Source of the DNA: CAZTAO01 sp964611645
GTDB taxonomy: Bacteria; Armatimonadota; UBA5829
Assembly: GCA_964611645.1 (NCBI GenBank)
Contig: CAZTAO010000039.1
Location: forward strand, 1-44,227
Length of the DNA: 44,227 nucleotides
Reading direction: 5' to 3'
A program made the translations under genes and the position numbers. Under the pieces are notes generated by a model. The model had not been told where the DNA came from, made no database searches, and worked only from the letters and a program-made list of their open reading frames with translations. Shown in pieces: positions 17,397-26,318 of this stretch (its first letter is position 1; every line of letters begins with the position of its first letter).

Positions 17397-20300
17397 TTCG
17401 CAAACCGCAGTTCGCGGATGTCGTGCTTCTTGATCGGCAGCGTGAAAGAGCCATTGGTCACGGCGAACTTCTCACCGCTCTCTAGATCGGTCGCGCTGCA
17501 GCCCTCCGCCAGACCCAGGGTCTTCAGGTCCAGCTTCACAGTCACGTTCTCATCCTGCCGCGAGTAGCTGACCACGGCAACCAGCGCCTCCTGCCCCGGC
17601 ACGGAGTATACGATGGTCGGGACATCGGGGTTGGTCGTGACAACGGGCTGGGGCCTATCCTCCCAATACCTGTAGACTATCGTGCCGGGCTTGTCGAGTA
17701 TATCGAACACAGGCTCAAAGAGAGGCCCAGGACCGATAGCTGCGCCATAGGTGCCGTCGAGTCCGTGCAGAATGCGCACTGCGGCAAATGTGCGCTGCGT
17801 CCAAGGGTCATTTGTCTGAGCGCCCCATTCGCCCAGCGGCACCGGCCACGTGCCTGCCAGTTCGCCTGTTGAAATGAGCTGCAGTAGTTCTCGAGAGTAG
17901 CGGTCCTGTACATCACCCAGCGAGTACTTCCACTCCCAGTCGTAATTCACCGTGGCAAAGGCCGTCATCGGCAGCGGATTGAAGCTCGTTATGTGCGGCA
18001 TCGTAATGGGGGTTATTCCGCGCTCATTCATCATTATGAAAGTCCGCTTCTGCCATTCCCGCAGTGCCCATACCCCTGTTGCAGGCACGACAGTCCCGTC
18101 CGACCTCTTGTACGCTTCGGTCATAATGATGTTGGAGACAGGTGAGAACCACCAATTGTCCACATAGACGCCCTTGTTGTTGCCGATCTCGAACGACCTG
18201 GCATACCAGTAGAGGTTGAAGTTGATATAGGACTCCGGCGGGGCGAGGTAGCCGCCCTCGCCGTAGTCGATGCTGCTCCACTCATGCTTGAATGTGCGGA
18301 ACTCCTCCGGCTGCCCTGCCCCGCCCGAGGATCGGTTGTAGTAGAAGACCATTCTGTGGCCGGGGCTGTCCGGAGTAGGCGAGTGAATTCGAAGGTTGTA
18401 ACGCGCGTGGGCGTCCCAGATTGCCACATTCGCGCCGCTCCAGTGCTTGCGGCCGTAGATGGTGAACGCTTCGATCTCCTCCTGGCTGAGGGCTTTCTTG
18501 TTACCCTTGGCCAGCATTTCCCAGAGATACAGGTCCTGGCCGACCGGGTAGACCGGCCCGCTGGTATCGGCGTATGGCCCGAACCAGTTTATGTCGGTGC
18601 CTACCAGCCAGTAACGGTCTCTCTGGTAACGATGCCTCCACCAGTTGGGGTTCGTCGCATCGGTATTGAGCGGAGGCTTGACCGGCGCAGCCAGCAGGCC
18701 GAATGTGATGGTGCGAGGCTTGTCGATCACGGTTGGCCGGTTGATCAGGTGGATGCGCAACAGAACCTTGCCGCCTTCGCGGACCACTTCCATATTGGGC
18801 GTCGCCGGGTTCCAGCCCCAGCCTTTGTCGTTCTCAGCGAACCAGCATAGCCCGCGCACGCCGCTGCCCAGGTAGATGTAGGGGCAGAAGTTGGGAATGT
18901 AGTCGTCGCATGCCACCTGCGAACCGTTCCATACCACGCCGGTCCCCTCCGGCACCTTCTGCGCAATTGGCGCGCGGATGCGGTCGGAGTTCGCATGGAT
19001 CAGAGGGGCGGTGGCGTCCGAGAAGGGCATCTCCAGCGTGAGGGCGTCGATAGCCTTGCCGTTGGTCGGCAGCAGGGTCAACTCCACTTTCACGCACCCA
19101 TCGTAGTCCCAGGTGTCTTTCCAGTTGGCTTTGAGAGCGTCGGCGGTGATCGAGCCTTCGGTCACAACCTGGTTCGGCTGGGCGCTGACCACTCGCATCG
19201 GCTCAGCCTTGACCGGCACATCCTTGCCTGCGGTCTTGACTGTATAGCGCATCGGCGAACCGAGGATCGGCGCGGCTATGCCGGTGTTCGCGCTGGTTGC
19301 CTCGACCTGGTCCAGCAGCCCGAGATCGTTGAGAGTATGGCGGCGAAGGACCGTGGACAGGGTCTTGCCTTCCACAACTATTGGAGTGAAGGGCGCGTAT
19401 ACTTGAGGGCTGCGCCCCGTGGGCAGGTTCTCCCAGGGGAATCGCTTCCGCTCAAAATGCTGGATAACAGGCTGGGCGGGCACGTTCTCGCCGGCAGCCT
19501 TCAAGACTATATCATAGTTGCCTTCGAGTTGTGGTAGCTCGATAATCTTCTCCTGCAGGCCGTCTTTGAATTTGCCAAGCGGGTATTCAACCGTCTTGAT
19601 TTCCTTGCCCGTCCAGTGTTCGCGCACTGTCGCCAGGACCTGGGTCGGCTTGGCGTTCTTGGCGAGGCCGCTGATGTCCGCCTCCAAGCGCAGAATGCTT
19701 TTGGTGGGATAGTATGCGAAGCGGAAGTTGACCGGAGTCTTCTTGGCAATAGCGCCGGCAACCCATCGAGGCTTTTTATCAGATCGCTCCCACCGGACGT
19801 CCCGCGCGTAATAGACGGCATTGCTGCCCGTGTCGATAACAGTTGCTGTCATTTCAAGAACAGTGCTCTTGAAAGCTTCCAGCGGGACTGTCAGGGCCTT
19901 AATCTCTCCCGGCCCCAGCTTCATTACCTGCGATTGGTCTATCTCAGGATCGTTGTTGCGGACGATGTGCAGCTTGGCGTTAACACTCAATGGTTTGCCG
20001 CTTGGATTGTAAACGCTCAAGACCTGCTTGTTGGGCAGGAACGCCGCGTGGCCTTCGGAATGGAGTTGAACGGCAGGGGTGGGCTTATCCGTGAACGCAA
20101 AGAGCAGCCCGGTGTTGGAGTAACCTCCAGAGAGCGAAGACCACTCCCACGCATTCTTCCAGTCGCGGCAGAGGTTGATCAGCCAGACCCCGCTGGTTGT
20201 CTTGCGTCCCTTGGCCACTTCTCGCATGCTGGTAATAGGGATAGCGCACTCGAACGTCCACCACGTCTTGTCAAACCCGCACGCGTGCTTCCAATTCCCC

Positions 20301-20782
20301 CGCCAGCTCTCCATCTCTTTGGGCACGCCGTTCTTGTGGACATTGTAGCCGCTGAAGTTGGCGCTGTTGGCCAGGAACTGGTAGTCGACGTTATCGGCGG
20401 CGTTGGGGGTGGGGTTAATGAAAACCTCGACAGCATCATCGTACACCACGCTCAAAGTGTCCCGCTTGAGCTCGGTTACCAACTTGCCCTCATCGGGCAG
20501 TTGGCTCTGGATGGCCACATAGATGGTATCCGCAGTAGCCCCGACAAACCCGCGGACGCGGCGGCTGTTGAGCCTGCCCTCATAGCCAAACCCTTCAAAG
20601 CCATGCGATTCGCGCCACTCGTTGGCAGCAATCCGTCCGTCTATGACAGGCGCTTTCTTGAACAAGGGCGTGAACATCGGCGCCGCCGGTTTGGTCTCAG
20701 CCGCCTGAAGCAATGTGATGCAACTCACGATGAGCATCGCTCCGATGCCCGCCCGTACCAATATCCGCTGCCAATTCGCCAA
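17393..20782 (-). CDS. Large secreted glycoside-hydrolase-like protein with N-terminal CBM9-type domain
   Basis: A 1129-residue exported protein. It starts at TTG (20782) behind GGAGAGAGG; the leader GIGAMLIVSCITLLQAAE follows. Residues about 35-235 are a CBM9-type carbohydrate-binding domain (APVIDGRIAANEW, DDAVEVFINPTPNAADNVDY, FECAIPITSM). The middle is beta-rich. About 700-1040 is a probable catalytic barrel: NWFGPYADTSGPVYPVG, FYYNRSSGGAGQ, KGVYVDNWWFSPVSN and NYDWEWKYSLGDVQDRY. The arrangement resembles the DUF6067 group of glycoside-hydrolase-like proteins, but I cannot assign a substrate. The C-terminus is a small beta domain ending in KKHDIRELRFAK. It is second in the operon, 37 bp after the regulator gene. 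Confidence 0.8.
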   Translation of the reverse strand: MANWQRILVRAGIGAMLIVSCITLLQAAETKPAAPMFTPLFKKAPVIDGRIAANEWRESHGFEGFGYEGRLNSRRVRGFVGATADTIYVAIQSQLPDEGKLVTELKRDTLSVVYDDAVEVFINPTPNAADNVDYQFLANSANFSGYNVHKNGVPKEMESWRGNWKHACGFDKTWWTFECAIPITSMREVAKGRKTTSGVWLINLCRDWKNAWEWSSLSGGYSNTGLLFAFTDKPTPAVQLHSEGHAAFLPNKQVLSVYNPSGKPLSVNAKLHIVRNNDPEIDQSQVMKLGPGEIKALTVPLEAFKSTVLEMTATVIDTGSNAVYYARDVRWERSDKKPRWVAGAIAKKTPVNFRFAYYPTKSILRLEADISGLAKNAKPTQVLATVREHWTGKEIKTVEYPLGKFKDGLQEKIIELPQLEGNYDIVLKAAGENVPAQPVIQHFERKRFPWENLPTGRSPQVYAPFTPIVVEGKTLSTVLRRHTLNDLGLLDQVEATSANTGIAAPILGSPMRYTVKTAGKDVPVKAEPMRVVSAQPNQVVTEGSITADALKANWKDTWDYDGCVKVELTLLPTNGKAIDALTLEMPFSDATAPLIHANSDRIRAPIAQKVPEGTGVVWNGSQVACDDYIPNFCPYIYLGSGVRGLCWFAENDKGWGWNPATPNMEVVREGGKVLLRIHLINRPTVIDKPRTITFGLLAAPVKPPLNTDATNPNWWRHRYQRDRYWLVGTDINWFGPYADTSGPVYPVGQDLYLWEMLAKGNKKALSQEEIEAFTIYGRKHWSGANVAIWDAHARYNLRIHSPTPDSPGHRMVFYYNRSSGGAGQPEEFRTFKHEWSSIDYGEGGYLAPPESYINFNLYWYARSFEIGNNKGVYVDNWWFSPVSNIIMTEAYKRSDGTVVPATGVWALREWQKRTFIMMNERGITPITMPHITSFNPLPMTAFATVNYDWEWKYSLGDVQDRYSRELLQLISTGELAGTWPVPLGEWGAQTNDPWTQRTFAAVRILHGLDGTYGAAIGPGPLFEPVFDILDKPGTIVYRYWEDRPQPVVTTNPDVPTIVYSVPGQEALVAVVSYSRQDENVTVKLDLKTLGLAEGCSATDLESGEKFAVTNGSFTLPIKKHDIRELRFAK

Positions 20783-20819
20783 CAGTGTATACCTCTCTCC
20801 AGTTACTTGTCTTGCTTTA

Positions 20820-21932
20820 CTACCGGGCTATCGCATAAGCCGGCGTTACCGGCGTGTGCCTGAAATCCTCATCAGCTAACCGAGCCGCCATCCACTCGAC
20901 GCAGTCGGGCAGCCGCGGATTGCGGAGTCTTTTGATCATCATCCCTACAGCGGTTGCGGCCAACTGGGCGTCGTCCAGTTCGAAGCGCAGAACCGGATCA
21001 GCGAATGCGAGGGGCGCGGCCTTGTGAGTCAGGACCGCAATGGCCGGACTGTGATCGGTCTCAGCCTCCAGCACTTGGGCCAGTCCCAGCGCAATGTGAT
21101 CGTCGCCGATTATCAGGCAGTCGGGGCGGTCATTTCTGGGGCGCGCCTGCAACAGAGCAGCCGCGAAGCGTCCGCCGTCCACGCCGCCCACCATGTTGGT
21201 GTTGACCAGATCAAGGGAGCAGCCGGGCAGTCCGGAAACTGCGGCTCGCGCGCAATCTCTAATGAGCGTACAGCCGGGCCCGTAGTACGATTCAACCAGA
21301 GCGAATCTTCTCATTCCCATCCCGCCAAGCAATTCAACAGCCTCCCGGGCAAATCGCCCCCCATCTATGACTGCCCCGCACGTGGCTAGTTCCCAACTAG
21401 TACTGAAGCAGACGGGAATGCCGAGCGCAGCCAGACTAATGCGGTCGTCGTGATTGAGGTCGCCGGGGGTAAGCACGGCGTCAACAAGCCCTGCCTCGAT
21501 GTCTTCTGAAAGGCCCTGGTAGCCCTCCAATCGACCTCGTGTATCAGGTTTATCGGGTTTGCGGGGGTATGCCCTGCAATGACATTCCGCCGCCGCCAGG
21601 CCACACTGCAGCAGACACGTGAGCCGGGCATAGAACGGAGAAGGGCTGGCTCCCATGTCCCAGTTGAGCAGCAAGGCTACAGTCCACGCCGACAGATCAG
21701 AGGCATCGGGATCGACAACAACGGTGCCAATCTTGGTTTTGCGTTCTACCACCCCGTCTGCAACAAGGCGTTCCATCGCCCTGGAGAGAGTGAAATGGCT
21801 GAACCCAAGCTCCTGCCGCAGCGCTTCCTGCGGAGGCAGCCTGTCCCCTGGTCCCAAGCCGCGATGGTGAATCTCTCGGACCAGCAGCCTGTAAGCGTCT
21901 CTCTCACGTGATGCGGCGCCCCATTTGTACAT
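20820..21932 (-). CDS. GntR-type winged-helix regulator with LacI-like sugar-binding domain
   Basis: A 370-residue repressor-type regulator. The N-terminus is a GntR wHTH (YRLLVREIHHRGLGPGDRLP, SHFTLSRAMERLVADGVVER, KIGTVV). The remainder is a periplasmic-binding-protein-like domain of the LacI/AraR type (WTVALLLNWDMGA, GIPVCFSTSWELA, GAVIDGGRFAREAVELLG, CLIIGDDHIALGLAQVL). I start at the ATG at 21932 because earlier Met codons in this frame fall inside the promoter at 21966-21994. First gene of a six-gene operon that it most likely regulates, with a sugar from the operon's substrate as inducer. Confidence 0.9.
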   Translation of the reverse strand: MYKWGAASRERDAYRLLVREIHHRGLGPGDRLPPQEALRQELGFSHFTLSRAMERLVADGVVERKTKIGTVVVDPDASDLSAWTVALLLNWDMGASPSPFYARLTCLLQCGLAAAECHCRAYPRKPDKPDTRGRLEGYQGLSEDIEAGLVDAVLTPGDLNHDDRISLAALGIPVCFSTSWELATCGAVIDGGRFAREAVELLGGMGMRRFALVESYYGPGCTLIRDCARAAVSGLPGCSLDLVNTNMVGGVDGGRFAAALLQARPRNDRPDCLIIGDDHIALGLAQVLEAETDHSPAIAVLTHKAAPLAFADPVLRFELDDAQLAATAVGMMIKRLRNPRLPDCVEWMAARLADEDFRHTPVTPAYAIAR

Positions 21933-21965
21933 CCTGTAGAGCCTGCTTTCCTTAATCTTGAATCT

Positions 21966-21994
21966 ATTATATCGGCCAACCAACATAATTGCAA
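21966..21994 (-). promoter_or_regulatory. Sigma70-type promoter of the carbohydrate operon
   Basis: On the minus strand TTGCAA (21994-21989) is separated by exactly 17 bp from a perfect TATAAT (21971-21966). The start of the regulator gene lies about 27 bp downstream of the expected transcription start. Confidence 0.7.
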
Positions 21995-22277
21995 GCGGCA
22001 TCCCCTGGCATACCAATTCCGGTCCATTCTCTCCTGTCCGCCAACAAGAATGACGCAGCCATGTGACTCTACTTTCAGTTTGCAGCTACCTGGATTGGAT
22101 ATTGCAGCCCTGAAAAAACGATGACTCAATGATCTTGAGCGGTGTTCTTTGGGATGGTTAATTCCTATCGGCAATTAACGAGCCTGATTTCTTCACACTC
22201 TAGGCGAGCAACGGCAGATCGGTGGCTTCAGCAATCTGGCCTTAGAACTTCACAATTCCCACGTGTTTCGGGCCGCC

Positions 22278-22808
22278 ATGCCAATTGATCTGCACATTCA
22301 CCGCATCAACCCCGCAGTCCTTGGGGAGCGGACAAACTCAATGCCCTTGGAGACAGGCCAAGTGGGGCCGGTGGAAGCTATAAAGAAGACCCACCCTCGG
22401 TTGGCCTCGGCGATTGTCTTTGTGATCTCGAAAACCTCAACAGATGCGCGCGAAGTCCTTCCAAAGGGTCTTCTCACCAAACTACGCAAGCACTGCACCG
22501 GACTTGTCTATGTGCCTTCGCCGCAAAGGGACAACGCCCGCCGCAAAATGGTTTCCAAACTCCATGCATCCGGCGCTTCGGTGACGAGCATAGCGCGGTC
22601 GACTGGTTACAGCGCAAAGTGGGTGCGACACATTGTCGCCAGCGCTGATGCAGGTGATTCAGGCGCATCCCCTCAACGCGCATCAAAGTTCCTCCAACTT
22701 GTTCCCCCAGATATTGTCGAGCAAGTACAGCAGAACATGTACTCGCACAAAGCGAGACCTATTGTAGCTTGTGCAGAACTGTTGTGGACCGCTCGGACGG
22801 TGAAGTGA
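22278..22808 (+). CDS. Small HTH protein, Mor/CD3324-like
   Basis: A hypothetical protein of about 176 residues with no leader. The centre resembles the Mor-type phage activator fold: LPKGLLTKLRKHCTGLVYVP (compare the family's dimer region ending in a G-x-x-Y-I-P turn), then KMVSKLHASGASVTSIARST and GYSAKWVRHIV, a clear HTH with recognition helix. The C-terminal 50 residues match nothing I know. No good ribosome-binding site precedes the ATG or the GTG 15 bases upstream. Possible mobile-element or phage origin. The alternative is a chance frame, but the HTH pattern argues against that. Confidence 0.45.
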   Translation: MPIDLHIHRINPAVLGERTNSMPLETGQVGPVEAIKKTHPRLASAIVFVISKTSTDAREVLPKGLLTKLRKHCTGLVYVPSPQRDNARRKMVSKLHASGASVTSIARSTGYSAKWVRHIVASADAGDSGASPQRASKFLQLVPPDIVEQVQQNMYSHKARPIVACAELLWTARTVK

Positions 22809-23323
22809 TGGTGCTGACCAGTTTCCCGTTTGCATCACTCGACGGCGATTTCTGATGTGTAACGTGTGATTAGTGCAAAAATGCCACTGACATCACAGTT
22901 ACATCCACTTCCCTAGTTTCCATCCATTTCCACCAGCGTTCCCCGTGTCCTGCAACCCCCGATCCAGCCTCAAAACACTACTCTCAGGCTCAGTGGCAAG
23001 TATTCTGATAATTGTGCCGCGCTTTGCCGAGATGGGGGGAGAAGACAGATTTGGTCGTGCGGTTGTTCGGCCGCCAGATGTAACATTTTCATGTGTTCGA
23101 CTCCCATTAACATGCTTTCTCGATGCGTTTGATCGCCACTTCAGCCTCATCGGCGGACGCGAACTGGGGCAACACAAGCAGTAGGCCAGCGTGGCCAGCG
23201 GGCGTCAGGGGTGCCCGGATTCGTGCCGTGCCCTTGGGGTGCAACATGCAAGGTCGTCATGGATGATGTGCTCCTGTTTGTGTCGATTCAGAGGTTGAAT
23301 ATGCCTCTCATGCGATGAGGCCG
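22809..23323. other. Intergenic region with a possible minus-strand gene remnant
   Basis: There is no complete gene. On the minus strand, a frame ending at a TAA at 23107-23109 encodes LLLVLPQFASADEAEVAIKR followed by IEKAC, which reads like a real C-terminus, but it has no start or recognisable upstream part. It may be the tail of a lost gene downstream of the GH36-like gene. Confidence 0.35.
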
Positions 23324-25495
23324 TCATCTACCCACCCGCAGCACCACCGCCGTTTCCGGCGGCACGGACCAGCACACGGCTGCGCCGGGACGGCAAATAT
23401 GCCCCTGCTCGCTCACCGGGTATTCCTGCCGGATCTCGATCGGCGCTGTCCCGGTGAATCCGGTGGACTCCGTCGTCAGCGCGAACTCTGCACTCTGCTC
23501 GGCGTCGGCCGGGTTAAACAAGAAGATCAGGCCGTGGTCACCGATCAGGTGCGCCGACCCGTCCACCTTGCCCTTGCCGGGCCAGTCGAACAGGTCGTGG
23601 CGCACGTGGAGGTACCCGCTGTTCTCTCGCCCCCAGTTGAGCCACTTGCGGATCTCCGCCTTGTCCTCGTCCGGGATGCCGGTTTTGGTCGGAAGATAGA
23701 GCAGCAGGTTGGGCGAACAGGATAGCGCGCTGAGCATCAGGTAGTCGATGTGTCCCTCCGGCCACTGAGGGTACGGCTCGCCCGCGTAACTCGGAAAAAG
23801 CAGCGACCAGTCGAGCCAATGTGGAAAGAAGTGGTGGTGCACCCGGATGCGCGAGGCGGTACGCACTTCGTCGCCGGCGGCAATGTTCGACCCGCCCGTG
23901 CCGCTTTCGATCAGCGTGAAACAGGCATCTACGTGGCGGTTGGCCCAAACCCCCAGGTCCATCGGCGGCCGGCACATCGCAATGTAGATCTCGGGATAGC
24001 GGCGGCGCACCTCGGCGATCAGGGCATCCAGCCTCCGTTGGCAGGCATAATTGGCGTCGCCCGGTAAATGGTCGTGACCATCCGCCAGGCAGGTTACCGG
24101 AATCGTGGTGTGCACGTAGGCGCCCGTCCCCCAGAAATCGCCGTCCATGCACCAGGCCTCGTAGAGTCCCGTGCCCAGGGCGTCATTCAATACGATCTGC
24201 TTCAGCCAGTCGAAGAAGGGATCGCAGGCCAGACAATTCGCCTGACGGCGCTGGAAATTGTCCGCGTTGGCTCCCCCCAACGGTTCGCCCTCCACTCCGC
24301 GTAACCACTCAGGTTTATCCATCCGGAACGGTCCGCCATGCGTCCGCCAGGGGTGCGTATTATTCATCGTCGGCCACTGGATGACCTTCAGCTTCAACGC
24401 GCGGGCGCGCTCCAGAAAGCGGCGGGAGCGTTCATCGAGTTCATAGCGCTCGCCCTCACGCAACGCTGCCAGTTTGCGCGATTCTCCGCCCCACGGATGA
24501 CAGTCGCTGACGCCATCAAGGCCGCAAGCGGCGAGGAATTCGAGGGAACGCAGGTCCCCCTCGATTTTTGCCTCCGTGTCATAAGCATCCTGCTCCATCT
24601 GGGAATGCCAGCCGCAGGCAAACGCCATCAGCCCATGTCGCGGCGGGCCGAGAATGGCCGACGCCATGGCCGTCATCGCCGCAGATTCGGAGGGCAGCGG
24701 CAGGGCCTTGGGCATCGCCGGAACGGTAGTGGGCACAGCGTTGCCGCCAGCCGTGTTCAACCCCGCCGCGGCCGCGCCATTGAAGCCGTCGCTGGCGTCG
24801 GTTCCGATCAACTGCGCCGGCGTCAACGGCACCCATTCCGACGCTCGGACGTCGCGCGCCTCCAAGCGGTATGCGCCCCAATACATCGCCTCGCACTCCA
24901 GCCGCTCGCCCGCCGTGACCTTCAGATTCGGCGCATAGCCCAGGTCCAGCGTGTCGCTCCCGAGCCGCGAGTTGTCGTAGGCCATCCCGATGCCGGTGAA
25001 AAACCCGCCTTTCGCTGTGCGCCCGAAGAAAGTTCGCGAAGGCTCGCTATCCGGTGGACGAGCAACCGGCCACTGGTGCCGTGCCCACACGTAATCCACC
25101 ACCCATTGCAGATCAGGATGACGACAGCAGACGATCTCCAGTCCCGCCAGCGTGAACGCCGGGCGACTCACCGTAACCTGTGTCACCCCGCCCGCTGCGG
25201 CGAAGGTCACGGACATGCGCTTCTGGAAAAAGTGCTCGTTCGGCTGCAGCTCGTAGACAACCTCGACCGTCAGGTCGGCATCGGCATAACGGGCGGTCAC
25301 GGCTTGCGCTGTGGCGGTCCACGCACTCTGGCGCATCTCCGCTTGCGTCCGGTGGAACGCGGTGGTTTCGATGGCGAAGGTATCACCGGAAACCGCGCAG
25401 GTCTCCCCGGTCAGTTTGTTCGTGATCGCGGTCAACTCGCCGGCTGCGCAGTCGAATTCCAACTGCATCGTGGCGGATTCGAGAATGTGGCTCAT
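23324..25495 (-). CDS. GH36/alpha-galactosidase-like glycosidase
   Basis: A 723-residue leaderless protein. The first ~300 residues are a beta-sandwich as in GH36/GH-D enzymes (TMQLEFDCAAGELTAITNKL, FFGRTAKGGFFTGIGMAYDN). The barrel region has FLAACGLDGVSDCHPWG, LKVIQWPTMNNTHPWRTHGG, and LYEAWCMDGDFWGTGAY, where the Asp pair sits where the clan's nucleophile is expected. Later IYIAMCRPPMDLGVWANRH and FPSYAGEPYPQWPEGHIDYL fit the later barrel strands. The end (GLIFLFNPADAEQSAEFAL, VCWSVPPETAVVLRVG) is the closing beta domain. GGGGAGGGAATACAG precedes the ATG. It stands alone and probably hydrolyses an alpha-linked oligosaccharide in the cytoplasm; specificity unknown. A broken copy of its 3' end lies just upstream. 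Confidence 0.75.
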   Translation of the reverse strand: MSHILESATMQLEFDCAAGELTAITNKLTGETCAVSGDTFAIETTAFHRTQAEMRQSAWTATAQAVTARYADADLTVEVVYELQPNEHFFQKRMSVTFAAAGGVTQVTVSRPAFTLAGLEIVCCRHPDLQWVVDYVWARHQWPVARPPDSEPSRTFFGRTAKGGFFTGIGMAYDNSRLGSDTLDLGYAPNLKVTAGERLECEAMYWGAYRLEARDVRASEWVPLTPAQLIGTDASDGFNGAAAAGLNTAGGNAVPTTVPAMPKALPLPSESAAMTAMASAILGPPRHGLMAFACGWHSQMEQDAYDTEAKIEGDLRSLEFLAACGLDGVSDCHPWGGESRKLAALREGERYELDERSRRFLERARALKLKVIQWPTMNNTHPWRTHGGPFRMDKPEWLRGVEGEPLGGANADNFQRRQANCLACDPFFDWLKQIVLNDALGTGLYEAWCMDGDFWGTGAYVHTTIPVTCLADGHDHLPGDANYACQRRLDALIAEVRRRYPEIYIAMCRPPMDLGVWANRHVDACFTLIESGTGGSNIAAGDEVRTASRIRVHHHFFPHWLDWSLLFPSYAGEPYPQWPEGHIDYLMLSALSCSPNLLLYLPTKTGIPDEDKAEIRKWLNWGRENSGYLHVRHDLFDWPGKGKVDGSAHLIGDHGLIFLFNPADAEQSAEFALTTESTGFTGTAPIEIRQEYPVSEQGHICRPGAAVCWSVPPETAVVLRVGR

Positions 25496-25544
25496 CTGTA
25501 TTCCCTCCCCATTCGGTTGTCATACTCTGCGTAGATTGTTACGA

Positions 25545-25924
25545 CTACCCCGGCGTCACCTGGAGCACCATCGCTGTCTCTGGTGGTACCGGCCAGCATA
25601 TGGTCGCACCAGGTCGGCAGGTCTTCCACCGCGCGCACCGGGTTAGGATTGAAGAGCAGGATGAAGCCCTGTCCGTCGCGGACATGAATCGAACCGTCCA
25701 CCCGGCCGACGCCAGGAGCGGGCCCGACCTTGGGATTCAAGTCTTTCGACCACGCAGCGGTATTCTTTTGTGCGGTCGATGAAGCCCGCCAACTGTTCCG
25801 CACTCGCGAGACCATGAAAGAGACCGTTACCATAGCTCAAAGCCGCGCGCACTTCCAACAATCCGTCACTGTATTCACGCAACTCTTCACGGGTTGCTTG
25901 GCTGCTCACGCGCAACGCAGACAC
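25545..25924 (-). pseudogene. Frameshifted 3' remnant of a second GH36-like gene
   Basis: Three frames together follow the C-terminus of the adjacent GH36-like protein: DGLLEVRAALSYGNGLFHGL and the following GFIDRTKEYRCVV, then (shift) KVGPAPGVGRVDGSIHVRDG and QGFILLFNPNP, then (shift) TCRPGATICWPVPPETAMVL, ending at a TAG at 25547. The last piece matches RPGAAVCWSVPPETAVVL of the intact gene. At least two frameshifts and the missing 5' end show it is a decayed paralogue. Confidence 0.78.
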
Positions 25925-25985
25925 AAGGCCGCGGCATAATCAAATGAGGATGACGACTCAACGCGTCAAATTGCCAGATGCGCCA

Positions 25986-26192
25986 TCAGTTCTGACAGAA
26001 CCATGCATAGCGTAAGCGCCAGAGCACCACCAGCATAACCAGGTCGTTAGGGTACTCCAGAAAGTTGAACGCCGTTCCAGTCCGTTCGTTGTACTTGCGA
26101 CAACAGTCACAGCAGTAATACCGCGGGTATTTCAACTCAGTCTCGCTGGAGAGCTTTCTTGTATTCGCGGATTGGCAGTGCGGGCAATGCAT
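25986..26192 (-). pseudogene. Truncated transposase, zinc-ribbon N-terminus (IS6-like)
   Basis: From the ATG at 26192 the frame encodes MHCPHCQSANTRKLSSETEL, KYPRYYCCDCCRKYNERTGT, AFNFLEYPNDLVMLVVLWRL and RY, the N-terminal zinc ribbon and first helix of transposases of the IS6-like group. It then breaks into AWFCQN and stops. The break coincides with the start of the element's end sequence, so everything coding for the DDE catalytic domain has been deleted. Confidence 0.82.
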
Positions 26193-26291
26193 AGTATAAT
26201 GGATCCAGTCACCAAGTGATATGGATAGAATACGCGAGTTAGGCCACTTTGGCAACTCCAAAATGGGCTGGACACCAGTTCTGACAGAACC
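25987..26291. mobile_element. Internally deleted IS / MITE-like element
   Basis: CAGTTCTGACAGAACC occurs at both ends, at 25987-26002 and 26276-26291. Each copy contains the palindrome GTTCTG-A-CAGAAC, so it works as both direct and inverted terminal repeat. Between them lies only the 5' part of a transposase gene. The element of about 300 bp could only be moved by a transposase supplied in trans. I see no target-site duplication. It ends 28 bp before the start of the PQQ-propeller gene. Confidence 0.75.
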
Positions 26292-26318
26292 CCGTCGGGA
26301 GCTTCAGGAGAATGACTA

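Noticed and set aside
19616..20863. Long plus-strand frame (415 codons) opposite the large glycoside-hydrolase gene
   Set aside because: It is an antisense shadow of a clearly coding frame with signal peptide and CBM9 motifs; it has no leader, ribosome-binding site or known motif.
24338..25534. 398-codon plus-strand frame opposite the GH36-like gene
   Set aside because: Antisense shadow; Arg/His-rich composition typical of reverse frames of GC-rich genes.
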